From Erwinia sp. 198 (lineage in GTDB: Bacteria > Pseudomonadota > Gammaproteobacteria > Enterobacterales > Enterobacteriaceae), in assembly GCF_003937915.1 (NCBI RefSeq), contig NZ_RHUM01000001.1, forward strand, positions 186,001 to 250,000: DNA of 64,000 bases, given 5' to 3'. The notes under the pieces are model-generated. The model ran no database searches. It was not told the DNA's origin and saw only the letters and a program-made list of their open reading frames with translations. Made by a program: the position numbers and the translations under genes. Below are positions 30,724 to 40,080 of the stretch, piece by piece (positions within the stretch are counted from its first letter, which is position 1; every line of letters begins with the position of its first letter).

Positions 30724-31029
30724 TTACGCCGGTTCCAGCACGAAAATCCTTACGTCCAGCACGTCATCTTTAATGCGCCCGCGGTGCTGCTCCATATGCG
30801 CGGCCTGCTGATGCCGTTCCAGATGCCGTAAAGAATCCCACTGCTCGACCATAAACACCGAATCGGGCGAGTTTTGTTTCCACGGCACCTGCGCCTGGTG
30901 ATCCACAAGCATCCGGTAGCTGCCGCAGCCTTCTTCCTCTAACACCGTCGGGATTACTTGTTCAATCGCCTGCATGACCGCGCTACGGCGGCCAGGCCTG
31001 ACACAAATTTCAGCAATCACGGTGAGCAT
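30724..31029 (-). CDS. ygiN: Quinol monooxygenase YgiN (ABM domain)
   Basis: The 101-residue protein is an antibiotic-biosynthesis-monooxygenase-fold (ferredoxin-like dimeric) protein equivalent to E. coli YgiN, which oxidises menadiol and may form a quinone redox cycle with MdaB. It keeps MLTVIAEI at the start, VLEEEGCGSY, and MVEQWDSLRHLERH. It is coupled in direction and spacing (32 bases) with mdaB upstream, as in E. coli. Confidence 0.92.
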   Translation of the reverse strand: MLTVIAEICVRPGRRSAVMQAIEQVIPTVLEEEGCGSYRMLVDHQAQVPWKQNSPDSVFMVEQWDSLRHLERHQQAAHMEQHRGRIKDDVLDVRIFVLEPA

Positions 31030-31061
31030 GGTCTTTCCTTTTAAGAGAACAGTCTTAACAG

Positions 31062-31640
31062 TTAAGCAAAGATCTGGCCCAGATGTGTCCGATAACGCTC
31101 GATATCGCGTGGGACATCCGGCTGCTTGATCACATCGTTGCAGATAAAGGTCGGCAGCGCTTCCATCCCCAGGAACTGATTCGCCTTGTGGAAGTGCAGG
31201 TAAAGCCCGTCCACGCCCACGCCTTCAAAGAACTGGTCGGGATCGGTAAAGGCTTCCAGCGGCGCGTTCCACGTCAGGGAAAGCATATATTTTTTACCCT
31301 GAACCAGCCCGCCGGAACCATACTTCTTCGAGGCGTCGGAGCGGGTGCGGCCGTCGCTGGCGTACAGGGTGCCGTGGCCTTCGGTAAAGACCTCATCGAT
31401 ATATTTTTTCAGGATCCACGGTTCGCCCATCCACCAGCCCGGCATCTGATAGATAACCGTGTCGGCGGCCAGGTATTTTTGGATCTCGTCGGCCACCACG
31501 TAGCCGTTGTCCACTACGGTAACGTCAACCTGATGACCGGCTTCGCGCAGGTAAGTCGCGGCCACGTCGGTCAGCGTATGGTTCAGCTCGCCTTTGGAAT
31601 GGGCAAAGGTTTTTCCGGCATCAATAATAAAAATGCGCAT
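31062..31640 (-). CDS. mdaB: NAD(P)H:quinone oxidoreductase MdaB
   Basis: MdaB is a flavoprotein that reduces quinones by two electrons, protecting from redox-cycling damage. The 192-residue product shows the flavodoxin-like N-terminus MRIFIIDAGKTFAHSKGELN, the MPGWWMGEPWILKKYIDEV segment and the GGLVQGKKYMLSLTWNAP active-site region. It forms an operon with ygiN. In E. coli the same pair sits between qseBC and parC; here qseBC is absent from the site and the transketolase island lies on that side. Confidence 0.95.
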   Translation of the reverse strand: MRIFIIDAGKTFAHSKGELNHTLTDVAATYLREAGHQVDVTVVDNGYVVADEIQKYLAADTVIYQMPGWWMGEPWILKKYIDEVFTEGHGTLYASDGRTRSDASKKYGSGGLVQGKKYMLSLTWNAPLEAFTDPDQFFEGVGVDGLYLHFHKANQFLGMEALPTFICNDVIKQPDVPRDIERYRTHLGQIFA

Positions 31641-31868
31641 CTTCTTCTCCAGTATTCAAAACTGGCCTCAGTGTACGCGCGAAGGCAGGGGTTAAAAATG
31701 AGTTTTTGATCACAATACTTTTGCGCTGTGAGCAATAATCACGCCATGCAGGAAAGCGTATGCCGTCACGGTTATCTGTGACAGAAGCGGCCCGGATAAG
31801 GTACTATTCCCGCCAAACGGCCCCGATGTGGCGCGCCCGTGACGCCATGATGTGAGGAACAAAAAGTA

Positions 31869-34142
31869 ATGAGCGATTTGACTCAGGATGGGGCAGAGCG
31901 TCGCGCTCTGCATAAGTTTACGGAAGAGGCCTATCTCAACTATTCCATGTACGTCATCATGGATCGTGCGCTTCCGTATATCGGCGATGGCCTGAAGCCG
32001 GTGCAGCGCCGTATCGTCTACGCGATGTCGGAGCTGGGCCTGAACAACAGCGCCAAATTTAAAAAATCGGCCCGTACCGTGGGCGACGTGCTGGGTAAAT
32101 ATCATCCGCACGGCGACAGCGCCTGCTATGAGGCGATGGTGCTGATGGCGCAGCCTTTCTCTTACCGCTATCCGCTGGTGGACGGTCAGGGAAACTGGGG
32201 CGCACCGGACGATCCGAAATCCTTTGCGGCGATGCGTTACACCGAGTCACGCCTGTCAAAATACGCCGAGCTGCTGTTAGGCGAGCTGGGCCAGGGCACC
32301 GTGGATTACGTGCCGAACTTCGACGGCACCATGCAGGAGCCGGCAATGCTGCCCGCGCGCCTGCCGAATATTCTGCTTAACGGCACCACGGGGATTGCCG
32401 TGGGAATGGCGACGGATATTCCACCGCATAACCTGCGCGAAGTCGCCAACGCGGCCATCAAGCTAATCGATGCGCCGAAAACCACGCTTGATGAGCTGCT
32501 GGATATCGTGCAGGGGCCGGACTATCCGACCGAAGCGGAGATCATTACGCCGCGCGCCGAAATCCGCAAAATCTATCAGAACGGCCGTGGCTCCGTGCGT
32601 ATGCGCGCGGTGTGGAAGAAAGAAGAGGGCGACGTGGTTATTACCGCGCTGCCGCACCAGGTTTCCGGCGCGCGCGTGCTGGAGCAGATAGCCGCGCAGA
32701 TGCGCAATAAAAAGCTGCCGATGGTGGAGGACCTGCGCGACGAGTCCGATCATGAAAGCCCGACGCGTCTGGTGATTGTGCCGCGCTCCAGTCGGGTGGA
32801 TATGGAACAGGTGATGAACCATCTGTTCGCCACCACCGACCTGGAAAAAAGCTACCGCATTAACCTGAATATGATCGGGCTGGATAACCGTCCGGCGGTA
32901 AAAAACCTGCTTGAAATCATCAGCGAATGGCTGGTTTATCGACGCGACACCGTGCGCCGCCGCCTGAATTTCCGGCTGGAAAAAGTGCTGAAGCGGCTGC
33001 ATATTCTGGAAGGCCTGCTGGTTGCCTTCCTCAATATTGATGAGGTGATCCACATTATCCGCAGCGAAGACGAGCCGAAGCAGGTGCTGGTTTCACGTTT
33101 CGGCATCAGCGAAACCCAGGCGGAAGCGATCCTGGAACTGAAGCTGCGTCATCTTGCCAAACTGGAAGAGATGAAAATTCGCGGCGAGCAGGACGAGCTG
33201 GGGAAAGAGCGCGACCGGCTGCAGGGCATTCTGGCTTCAGAACGCAAAATGAACACGCTACTGAAAAAAGAGCTGCAGGCCGACAGCGAAGCCTATGGCG
33301 ACGATCGTCGTTCGCCGCTGCGCGAGCGTGAAGAGGCCAAAGCGATCAGCGAAAACGAGCTGGTGCCGTCCGAGCCGGTGACCATTGTGCTGTCGCAGAT
33401 GGGCTGGGTGCGCAGCGCCAAGGGACACGATATCGATCCGGGCGGCCTGAGCTATAAGGCGGGCGACAGCTATCGCGCGGCGGCGCGCGGCAAGAGCAAC
33501 CAGCCGGTGGCCTTTATTGACTCCACCGGCCGCAGCTATACGCTCGATCCGGTGACGCTGCCTTCCGCGCGCGGGCAGGGCGAGCCGTTGACCGGCAAGC
33601 TGACGCCGCCGCCGGGTGCGGTAGTGGAGCAGGTATTGATGGAGGCGGACGATCAGAAGCTGCTGCTGGCGTCGGATGCGGGCTACGGCTTCGTCTGCAC
33701 CTTCAGCGATCTGGTGTCGCGCAACCGTGCCGGTAAAGCGCTGCTGACGCTGCCGCAGAACGCCAAAGTGATGACGCCGCAGGCGATCCATCACGAGGAC
33801 GACCTGCTGCTGGCGATTACCGCCGCGGGCAGGATGCTGATGTTCCCGGTGGCCGATCTGCCGCAGCTGTCCAAAGGCAAGGGCAACAAGATTGTCTCGA
33901 TCCCCGCGGCGGAAGCGGCGGCGGGCGACGACAAACTGGCCTGGCTACTGCTGCTGACGCCGCAAACCGCCATCACGCTGCACGTCGGCAAACGCAAGCT
34001 GACGCTGCGGCCGGAAGATCTGCAGAAGTTCCGTGCCGAGCGCGGCCGTCGCGGCACGCTGTTGCCGCGTGGCCTGCAGCGTATCGATCGGGTAGAGGTT
34101 GACGGGCCTGCACGGCCTGAGGCCAGTGAAAGCGAAGAGTGA
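31869..34142 (+). CDS. parC: DNA topoisomerase IV subunit A ParC
   Basis: ParC carries the DNA breakage-reunion activity of topoisomerase IV. The 757-residue product is slightly longer than E. coli ParC (752). The quinolone region reads [13 protein letters not shown], so Ser80 and Glu84 are wild type. The catalytic tyrosine lies in AMRYTESRL (about Tyr120). C-terminal beta-pinwheel blades with RGK/GQGEPL-type motifs follow residue 490. AGGAAC stands before the ATG. Confidence 0.98.
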   Translation: MSDLTQDGAERRALHKFTEEAYLNYSMYVIMDRALPYIGDGLKPVQRRIVYAMSELGLNNSAKFKKSARTVGDVLGKYHPHGDSACYEAMVLMAQPFSYRYPLVDGQGNWGAPDDPKSFAAMRYTESRLSKYAELLLGELGQGTVDYVPNFDGTMQEPAMLPARLPNILLNGTTGIAVGMATDIPPHNLREVANAAIKLIDAPKTTLDELLDIVQGPDYPTEAEIITPRAEIRKIYQNGRGSVRMRAVWKKEEGDVVITALPHQVSGARVLEQIAAQMRNKKLPMVEDLRDESDHESPTRLVIVPRSSRVDMEQVMNHLFATTDLEKSYRINLNMIGLDNRPAVKNLLEIISEWLVYRRDTVRRRLNFRLEKVLKRLHILEGLLVAFLNIDEVIHIIRSEDEPKQVLVSRFGISETQAEAILELKLRHLAKLEEMKIRGEQDELGKERDRLQGILASERKMNTLLKKELQADSEAYGDDRRSPLREREEAKAISENELVPSEPVTIVLSQMGWVRSAKGHDIDPGGLSYKAGDSYRAAARGKSNQPVAFIDSTGRSYTLDPVTLPSARGQGEPLTGKLTPPPGAVVEQVLMEADDQKLLLASDAGYGFVCTFSDLVSRNRAGKALLTLPQNAKVMTPQAIHHEDDLLLAITAAGRMLMFPVADLPQLSKGKGNKIVSIPAAEAAAGDDKLAWLLLLTPQTAITLHVGKRKLTLRPEDLQKFRAERGRRGTLLPRGLQRIDRVEVDGPARPEASESEE

Positions 34143-34204
34143 TCCGGGCCGCGCGGCGCGGTGAAAAGCAGCATAGCCTGCTGATTTCAGGATATACTTC
34201 ACCC

Positions 34205-34260
34205 GGCGCGCCCGATAAGGCGTAATGCCGGAGCGCCTGCCTTAAGGCGTCTCCGGCCCG
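34205..34260. repeat. REP-like palindromic element between parC and plsC
   Basis: GCCGGAG-CGCCT and AGGCGTCTCCGGC form a 12-bp stem with a one-base bulge at 34228-34258, preceded by CCCGATAAGGCGTAATGCCGG. This resembles enterobacterial REP/BIME sequences (GCCGGATGCGGCGT...GATAAGGC). Only this copy is visible in the window, so it could equally be a parC terminator-type hairpin, although no T-run follows. Confidence 0.45.
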
Positions 34261-34277
34261 GCAATAATGAGGATGTG

Positions 34278-35015
34278 ATGCTGTCAATTTTTCGGATCGT
34301 CGTGACGATCGTTTATTCAATCCTGGTGTGCGTTTTCGGCTGCATCTGGTGTTTGTTCAGTCCCCGTAATCCCCGCCACGTGGCGACGTTTGGCCATCTG
34401 TTCGGTCGCCTGTCGCCGCTGTTTGGTCTGAAGGTGGAAATCCGCAAGCCGGCAGGGTCGGAAAACTATCCTAATGCGATCTACATCGCTAACCATCAGA
34501 ACAACTACGATATGATCACGGCGGCAAAAGTCGTGCAGCCGACCACGGTGACGGTCGGCAAAAAAACGCTGCTGTGGGTCCCGTTCTTTGGCCTGCTTTA
34601 CTGGCTGACCGGCAACCTGTTGATCGACCGTGACAACCGCAACAAAGCGCACGGCACGATTAACCAGCTGATCGAGCAGTTTAAAAAGAAGAAGATCTCC
34701 TTCTGGATGTTCCCGGAAGGGACACGCAGCCGTGGACGCGGGTTGCTGCCGTTTAAAACCGGCGCGTTTCACGCCGCTATGGCCGCAGGCGTACCTATTA
34801 TTCCTATCGTGGTCAGCAATACGCACGATAAAATCAAGCTGAACCGGCTGCATAACGGTCTGGTGATTATCGAGATGCTGCCGCCGATCGATACCGCCGC
34901 CTTCGCCGATCAATCCGTGCGCAAGCTGGCGACCCACTGCCGCGAGCTGATGATGGAGAAGCTGGCTGAACTCAACGCGGAAGTCGCCGCGCGGGAAGCC
35001 GCAGGCGAAAAGTAA
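34278..35015 (+). CDS. plsC: 1-acyl-sn-glycerol-3-phosphate acyltransferase PlsC
   Basis: PlsC acylates lysophosphatidic acid to phosphatidic acid at the inner membrane. The 245-residue length equals E. coli PlsC. An N-terminal membrane segment precedes the catalytic NHQNNYD block (HX4D, about 73-78) and the FPEGTRSRGRG phosphate-binding block (about 144-154). ATG at 34278 follows GAGGA; a GTG directly upstream is less likely. It is part of the conserved parC-plsC-ftsP order. Confidence 0.96.
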   Translation: MLSIFRIVVTIVYSILVCVFGCIWCLFSPRNPRHVATFGHLFGRLSPLFGLKVEIRKPAGSENYPNAIYIANHQNNYDMITAAKVVQPTTVTVGKKTLLWVPFFGLLYWLTGNLLIDRDNRNKAHGTINQLIEQFKKKKISFWMFPEGTRSRGRGLLPFKTGAFHAAMAAGVPIIPIVVSNTHDKIKLNRLHNGLVIIEMLPPIDTAAFADQSVRKLATHCRELMMEKLAELNAEVAAREAAGEK

Positions 35016-35103
35016 ACCGATCGCCTTGCGGTCGGCACACGGCAAACAATCATAAAAAATGGATAGCGGCCCGCCGGGCCGCATTTTGGGTTACGGAGTT
35101 TTT

Positions 35104-36519
35104 ATGTCCTTCAGTCGACGTCAGTTTATTCAGGCATCGGGCATAGCGTTGTGCGCCGGTGCGCTGCCTGCACGCGTATACGCCGCGGGGCCGGGTAATC
35201 CTTTGCCGGTGCCGCCGCTTATCGAATCCCGCCGTGGACAGCCTATCTTTTTGACGCTGCAACGCAGCCACTGGTCGTTTACCAGCGGCAGCAAGGCCCA
35301 GGTATGGGGCTTTAACGGTCTCTACCTGGGGCCGACGGTCAGGGTCTGGAGCGGCGATGACGTCAAGCTTATCTACAGCAACCGGCTGAACGAAGCGGTA
35401 GCGATGACCGTTGGCGGGCTTCAGGTGCCGGGCGCGCTCGCTGGCGGCGCGGCGCGCATGATGTCGCCTGGGGTCGACTGGGCGCCGGTGATCCCGGTGC
35501 GCCAGGCCGCCGCGACCTGCTGGTATCACGCCAACACGCCTAATCATATGGCAGAGCATGTCTATAACGGCCTGGCGGGCATGTGGCTGGTGGAAGATGA
35601 GGTCAGCAAAACGCTGCCGCTGCCGAACCACTACGGCGTGGATGATTTTCCGCTGATTATTCAGGACAAGCGTATCGATAACTTCGGTTCGCCAGACTAC
35701 AGCCCGCCAGCCAACGGCGGTTTTGTGGGCGATACCCTGCTGGTGAACGGTACGCAGAATCCCTATGTGGAAGTCTCTCGCGGCTGGGTACGCCTGCGGT
35801 TGCTTAACGCTTCAAACTCGCGTCGCTACCAGCTAGCCATGAGCGACAAGCGGCCTTTTAACGTCATCGCCAGCGATCAGGGATTTTTGCCTGCGCCCGT
35901 GGCGGTGCAGCAGCTTTCTCTGGCGCCGGGCGAGCGCCGGGAAATCCTGGTGGATATGAGCCAGGGTGACGAGGTGTCGATAACGGCGGGCCAGGCGGCA
36001 GGCATTGTCGACAGGCTGCGCGGGCTGTTCGAGCCGTCGAGCATTCTGACCTCGACGCTGGTACTGACGCTGCGTCCGACCGGCCTGCTGCCGCTGGTGA
36101 CCGACACGCTGCCGATGCGTCTGCTGGCCGATCAGGTCATTGAAGGCGGCGTCAGCCGCACGAGAGAATTCCGTCTGGGCGACTCGGAGCCGGGTATCAA
36201 CGGCGCGCTGTGGGATTTGGGCCGCATCGACGTCCAGGCGCAGCAGGGCAGTTTTGAACGCTGGATTATTCATGCCGACATGCCGCAGGCGTTTCATATG
36301 CAGGGCGTGATGTTTTTGATTAAGAACGTTAACGGCGCACAGCCGATGGCGGAAGATCGCGGCTGGAAGGATACCGTCTGGGTTGACGGCAGCGTGGAGC
36401 TGTTTGTCTCCTTTACGCAGTCCTCTTCCGACCACTTCCCGTTTGTCTACTATAGCCAGACGCTGGAAATGGCCGATCGTGGAACGGCGGGCCAGCTGCA
36501 GGTACAGCCAGCGCCGTAG
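35104..36519 (+). CDS. ftsP: Cell division protein FtsP (SufI)
   Basis: FtsP is a periplasmic, Tat-exported divisome-stabilising protein with a multicopper-oxidase fold that has lost its copper ligands. The 471-residue product begins MSFSRRQFIQASGIALCAG with the twin-arginine motif SRRQFIQ and cleavage near YAA. Three cupredoxin-like domains follow, with YHANTPNHMAEHVYNGLAG and the divergent C-terminus PFVYYSQTLEMADRG. ATG at 35104 has GGAG upstream; the upstream 15 codons are non-coding. It follows plsC. Confidence 0.95.
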   Translation: MSFSRRQFIQASGIALCAGALPARVYAAGPGNPLPVPPLIESRRGQPIFLTLQRSHWSFTSGSKAQVWGFNGLYLGPTVRVWSGDDVKLIYSNRLNEAVAMTVGGLQVPGALAGGAARMMSPGVDWAPVIPVRQAAATCWYHANTPNHMAEHVYNGLAGMWLVEDEVSKTLPLPNHYGVDDFPLIIQDKRIDNFGSPDYSPPANGGFVGDTLLVNGTQNPYVEVSRGWVRLRLLNASNSRRYQLAMSDKRPFNVIASDQGFLPAPVAVQQLSLAPGERREILVDMSQGDEVSITAGQAAGIVDRLRGLFEPSSILTSTLVLTLRPTGLLPLVTDTLPMRLLADQVIEGGVSRTREFRLGDSEPGINGALWDLGRIDVQAQQGSFERWIIHADMPQAFHMQGVMFLIKNVNGAQPMAEDRGWKDTVWVDGSVELFVSFTQSSSDHFPFVYYSQTLEMADRGTAGQLQVQPAP

Positions 36520-36639
36520 CGTAAAGCGCTGGTTGACCGGAGCGGCCAGCCAGCGAGGTTTTGCAAGGATCAAGGCGGTCGGCGCGCCGCCGGCGGCCAA
36601 AGAAGGCGGGGCGAATTAAGGCCGGGGGCTGGAGAACGA

Positions 36640-36909
36640 TTATTTCTTTTCCAGCACGATAGCCGTACCGCGCCAGTGGCTGGAATCGCCAGGACGATCC
36701 AGCGAGGTAATATACATATATTCGCCGCCTTTTTTATCCACTTCCGCACGCAGTGCCTCAAGCGCTTTTGCTTTCCCTCCCATTACGTTAGAAATGGATA
36801 CGCGTTCTTTTTTTACGTAATTATCCAGTTCGTTACGCGGCACAATCTGTGCGGCAAAAGCGGAACCCGTCATCAGCAACAGCAGGGCAGCCGAAATAAT
36901 CTTTTTCAT
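36640..36909 (-). CDS. YhcN/BhsA-like DUF1471 periplasmic stress protein
   Basis: The 89-residue protein has a signal peptide (1-19, cleavage after AFA) and a single DUF1471 fold such as in YhcN, BhsA, McbA and YdgH; GGEYMYITSLDRPGD and WRGTAIVLEK are typical of its C-terminal half. E. coli has many paralogues linked to acid, peroxide, copper or biofilm stress, and I cannot assign this one. GGAG precedes the ATG. A -10 (TATACT) lies at 36951-36956 on the minus strand in an AT-rich upstream region. Confidence 0.82.
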   Translation of the reverse strand: MKKIISAALLLLMTGSAFAAQIVPRNELDNYVKKERVSISNVMGGKAKALEALRAEVDKKGGEYMYITSLDRPGDSSHWRGTAIVLEKK

Positions 36910-37267
36910 TATGCTTCTCCAGTTAATTCCTCAAAAATATTGACGGCTTTAGTATACTGATTTTGTGAATAACTTAATTCGGTTATTAATAATAATAAAT
37001 ACCGTTTTGATTAGCCAAACCTATTATAAACACTATCAGTGCCTTATTTTTTAAAATTGGCGTAAATATTTATTAGCAAACTAAATTTACCTTGCTGTAT
37101 TTATTCACTTTTCAGATGAGGGTGAAAGCTTTGCCGCTGCTGGCGCTTAATAATTATATTAACATTATTCAGCAAGAATAATGAAAGTGGTTTATCTGAG
37201 GTTTAAATTAATAGAGCATTGCGTAAACAGTTCTTTTTTTAATGCCTGATAAAGGCAGGCTGCGCGT
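36910..37267. other. AT-rich gene-free region upstream of the DUF1471 gene
   Basis: This stretch of about 360 bases is markedly richer in A and T than its surroundings. It holds the putative promoter of the DUF1471 gene (minus-strand TATACT at 36956-36951 with a weak TTAAGT 15 bases upstream). A 21-codon plus-strand frame at 37116 lacks a ribosome site. In E. coli yqhG, yqhH and ygiQ occupy the dkgA-ftsP interval; no remnant of them is recognisable here. Confidence 0.4.
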
Positions 37268-37310
37268 TAAAAAGGCGGCCGCCCGTCTGTTTTCTGTCAA
37301 CGGGCGGCCG
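37268..37310 (-). terminator. Terminator after dkgA
   Basis: CGGCCGCCCG and CGGGCGGCCG form a perfect 10-bp GC-rich stem, followed on the minus strand by CCTTTTTAA. It begins 6 bases after the dkgA stop. Confidence 0.85.
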
Positions 37311-37315
37311 GGCGC

Positions 37316-38140
37316 TTAGTTCAGCTCGTCAGGGTTAGGGCCAAGACGGTTGCCGGCATCCAGCGAGGCGATTTCGCTGATTTCCGGTTTTTCCAGACGG
37401 AAATCGAAGACCTTAAAGTTCTCTTCAATGCGGGAAGGCGTGACCGATTTCGGGATCACCACCAGGCCGCTGTCCAGATGCCAGCGGATAACAATCTGCG
37501 CAGGCGTTTTGCCATATTTTTTCGCCAGCGTTTTGATCACGGCCTGATCGAACACGCCTTTACCACCCTGAGCCAGTGGGCTCCAGGATTCGGTCTGGAT
37601 CTGATGCATGGCGTTCCAGGCGTGCAGCGTGCGCTGTTGCAGCATAGGGTGCAGCTCTATCTGGTTGATCACCGGACGCACGCCCGTTTCATCTATCAGC
37701 CGTTTCAGGTGCGCTTCCTGGAAGTTACAGACGCCGATGCTTTTAGTCAGCCCCTGTTTTTGCAGCTCGATCATCGCTTTCCAGGCGTCAACGTAGTTGT
37801 CCTTCGCCGGGCAAGGCCAGTGCATCAGATAGAGATCGACGCTTTCCAGCTGCAATTTCTTCAGGCTGGTTTCCAGCGCCTGCGGCGCGTTCAGCTGATC
37901 GTCATTCCACAGCTTGGTGGTCACGAAGATATCGTCACGCGCGACTGACGTTTCCTGTAGCGCCTGACCGATACCCTCTTCGTTTTTATAGATGGCGGCG
38001 GTATCGATCGAGCGATAGCCCACATCGAGCGCTTTCAGCGCAGCCTGACGCGCTTCGTCAATGCTTGCCTGCCAGACGCCCAGGCCGAGCTGGGGCATCA
38101 TATTGCCATCGTGAAGCTTGATTACGGGTTGCTCTGCCAT
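37316..38140 (-). CDS. dkgA: 2,5-diketo-D-gluconate reductase A DkgA (aldo-keto reductase)
   Basis: DkgA reduces 2,5-diketo-D-gluconate to 2-keto-L-gulonate and also methylglyoxal and other aldehydes with NADPH. The 274-residue AKR has the catalytic Asp/Tyr/Lys/His in DTAAIYKNE (about 45-54), TTKLW (Lys about 75) and LMHWP (about 107), and the NADPH-binding PKSVTPSRI near 230. The ATG at 38140 gives MAEQPVIKLHDGN as in E. coli. It is divergent from its likely regulator yqhC, with no yqhD between them. Confidence 0.94.
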   Translation of the reverse strand: MAEQPVIKLHDGNMMPQLGLGVWQASIDEARQAALKALDVGYRSIDTAAIYKNEEGIGQALQETSVARDDIFVTTKLWNDDQLNAPQALETSLKKLQLESVDLYLMHWPCPAKDNYVDAWKAMIELQKQGLTKSIGVCNFQEAHLKRLIDETGVRPVINQIELHPMLQQRTLHAWNAMHQIQTESWSPLAQGGKGVFDQAVIKTLAKKYGKTPAQIVIRWHLDSGLVVIPKSVTPSRIEENFKVFDFRLEKPEISEIASLDAGNRLGPNPDELN

Positions 38141-38403
38141 TGTTCTCTCCTTTGCAGCTATAGTGCCGACGCCTCTGCGCCGGGAAGTGACGCTAAGTCT
38201 GGTTGCGACTGCTGGTGTTAGTTTAGTTGAAATTATTAACCCTTTGCGCAATTCGGATTATTGAGCCGGTTGGCAGCGTAACGGCCAGTCCCGTCATACC
38301 TCCTGCCCGTTTCTGCTTTCTTCTTGCCTGTTTCTCCAGGAGGCTGGACGATTACGGCAGGCTTCGGCATGATGCCAGCTCCGCTTTTTTTCAGGTGAAC
38401 ATC

Positions 38404-39297
38404 ATGGATCGCACTATGCTGTGCGCCCGGCTTGCCCGCCAGGTCGTGCAACTGATCGACGCAAAACCGGATGTGCAGACGCTGCTGCCCGATATCCGGC
38501 TTTTCCACGCCAGCCAGCCCAGCGGGCGTACACCGGTACTCTATTCCTCCGGCATCGTAATCCTGTTTCAGGGCAGAAAAACCGGCTATCTGGGCAACCA
38601 TGTTTTCCATTACGACGCGACAGAATACCTGATGCTGACCGTACCGCTGGCGGTTGAGTGCGAAACGTTTGCCACGCCGGAAGCGCCGCTGGCAGGCATG
38701 CTGCTGAATGTCGATCCGGTTAAGCTCCAGGATCTGCTGATTGATATTGGCGATGACGACAGCTTCCAGCCGCAGCCGCAGACGCGCGGCATTCACTCGT
38801 CGCCGCTGACCGAGCCTATGCTGTGTGCGGCGGAGCGCCTGCTGGATGCGATGGCGGATCCGCGCGACGCGCGCGTGCTTGGCCCGCAAATCGTGCGGGA
38901 AATTCTCTATCATGTGCTGCTGGGGCCGTGCGGTGGCGCGCTGATGGCGCTGGTCAGTCGGCACACACAGTTCAGCCAGATAGCGCGGGCGCTGCGGCGG
39001 ATCGAGCATCACTATACCGACAACCTGAGCGTGGAGCGGCTGGCGGCGGAGGTGAATATGAGCGTCTCCGCCTTTCACCACAACTTTAAAGCCGTCACCA
39101 GCACCTCGCCGTTGCAGTATCTTAAAAGCTACCGACTGCATCAGGCGCGAATGCTGATGCTGCATGAAGGGCTGAAAGCCAGCGCGGCGGCGATGCGGGT
39201 CGGCTATGAAAGCGCCTCGCAGTTTTCCCGCGAGTTTAAGCGCTATTTTGGCGTCACGCCGGGGGAAGAGATCGGCAGAATGCGTCAGATGGAATAA
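38404..39297 (+). CDS. yqhC: AraC-family regulator YqhC
   Basis: In E. coli YqhC activates yqhD and dkgA in response to aldehydes such as glyoxal and furfural. The 297-residue product has the AraC N-terminal domain ([23 protein letters not shown]) and a strongly conserved double helix-turn-helix at the C-terminus ([20 protein letters not shown], then [20 protein letters not shown]). ATG at 38404 is chosen because the protein then aligns with E. coli; the preceding 59 open codons span the promoter region. It is divergent from dkgA. Confidence 0.92.
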   Translation: MDRTMLCARLARQVVQLIDAKPDVQTLLPDIRLFHASQPSGRTPVLYSSGIVILFQGRKTGYLGNHVFHYDATEYLMLTVPLAVECETFATPEAPLAGMLLNVDPVKLQDLLIDIGDDDSFQPQPQTRGIHSSPLTEPMLCAAERLLDAMADPRDARVLGPQIVREILYHVLLGPCGGALMALVSRHTQFSQIARALRRIEHHYTDNLSVERLAAEVNMSVSAFHHNFKAVTSTSPLQYLKSYRLHQARMLMLHEGLKASAAAMRVGYESASQFSREFKRYFGVTPGEEIGRMRQME

Positions 39298-39333
39298 GAG
39301 GGCCGTCGGACGACCCTCGCAAGGCAGGTCGCG

Positions 39334-39990
39334 CTAAGCGGCTTTTTTCCGCTTAAAGAACAGGGCGAGGCTGCCGATCAGGCCGATGCAAAGCAGCGCC
39401 AGCGGCAGGATCATCAGAATGGACATTACCTGATCTTCATGGCGCTTGATAAAGGGTACCTGGCTTATCGCATAGCCCAGCGAAACCAGGATGCCGACCC
39501 ACAGCAGGCCGCTGAGCCAGTTAAAAAACTGGAAACGCGTCTGCGTCAGGCCGGAGATGCCTGCCATCGTCGGCAGCAGCGTCCGCACGAAGGCCAGGAA
39601 GCGCCCAATCAGCAGTGCCATCAGCCCGTGCCGGTGAAACAGGCTCCAGGCGCGCTGGTGATACTGCGCGGGCAGGTGCATCAGCCAGCCTTTGACCAGG
39701 CGCGTATTGCCTAACCAGCGGCCCTGCAGGTAGCTCAGCCAGCAGCCCAGGCTGGCCGCCAGCGTCAGGATCGCGACGGTAGGAATAAAGCCCATCACGC
39801 CTTTGGCGATCATCGCGCCGGCCAGCAGCAGCAAACTGTCGCCGGGCAGAAAGGCGGCGGGCAGCAAACCATTTTCCAGCAGCAGCGTGAGAAACATTAT
39901 TCCGTAAACGATCCAGATTACATCGGGATTGGCGAGGGCAGCAAAATCCTGATGCCAAAGCGCCTGCACAATCTCATGGAGTACCGCCAT
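39334..39990 (-). CDS. yghB: DedA-family membrane protein YghB
   Basis: YghB, with its paralogue YqjA, is needed in E. coli for normal cell division, proton-motive-force maintenance and envelope homeostasis. DedA proteins are linked to lipid-carrier recycling and flipping. The 218-residue product has the DedA core: the re-entrant [13 protein letters not shown] (about 45), [14 protein letters not shown] and [20 protein letters not shown] (about 128-148, with the essential arginines), and a basic C-terminal KRKKAA. It lies next to metC as in E. coli. Confidence 0.95.
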   Translation of the reverse strand: MAVLHEIVQALWHQDFAALANPDVIWIVYGIMFLTLLLENGLLPAAFLPGDSLLLLAGAMIAKGVMGFIPTVAILTLAASLGCWLSYLQGRWLGNTRLVKGWLMHLPAQYHQRAWSLFHRHGLMALLIGRFLAFVRTLLPTMAGISGLTQTRFQFFNWLSGLLWVGILVSLGYAISQVPFIKRHEDQVMSILMILPLALLCIGLIGSLALFFKRKKAA

Positions 39991-40080
39991 TTTTTATCCT
40001 GTTTACCGCATCAATAGCACTAGTGTACTCGTAAATGGCCTGTCACAACGTGGCGCAGGCCAGAGCTGTTGCCTTTTTGT

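Noticed and set aside
31869-34142. Checked parC for quinolone-resistance substitutions.
   Set aside because: Ser80 and Glu84 are wild type.
37116-37181. 21-codon frame MRVKALPLLALNN in the AT-rich region upstream of dkgA's terminator.
   Set aside because: No ribosome site and no promoter in a suitable position; no double-glycine leader despite a similar start.
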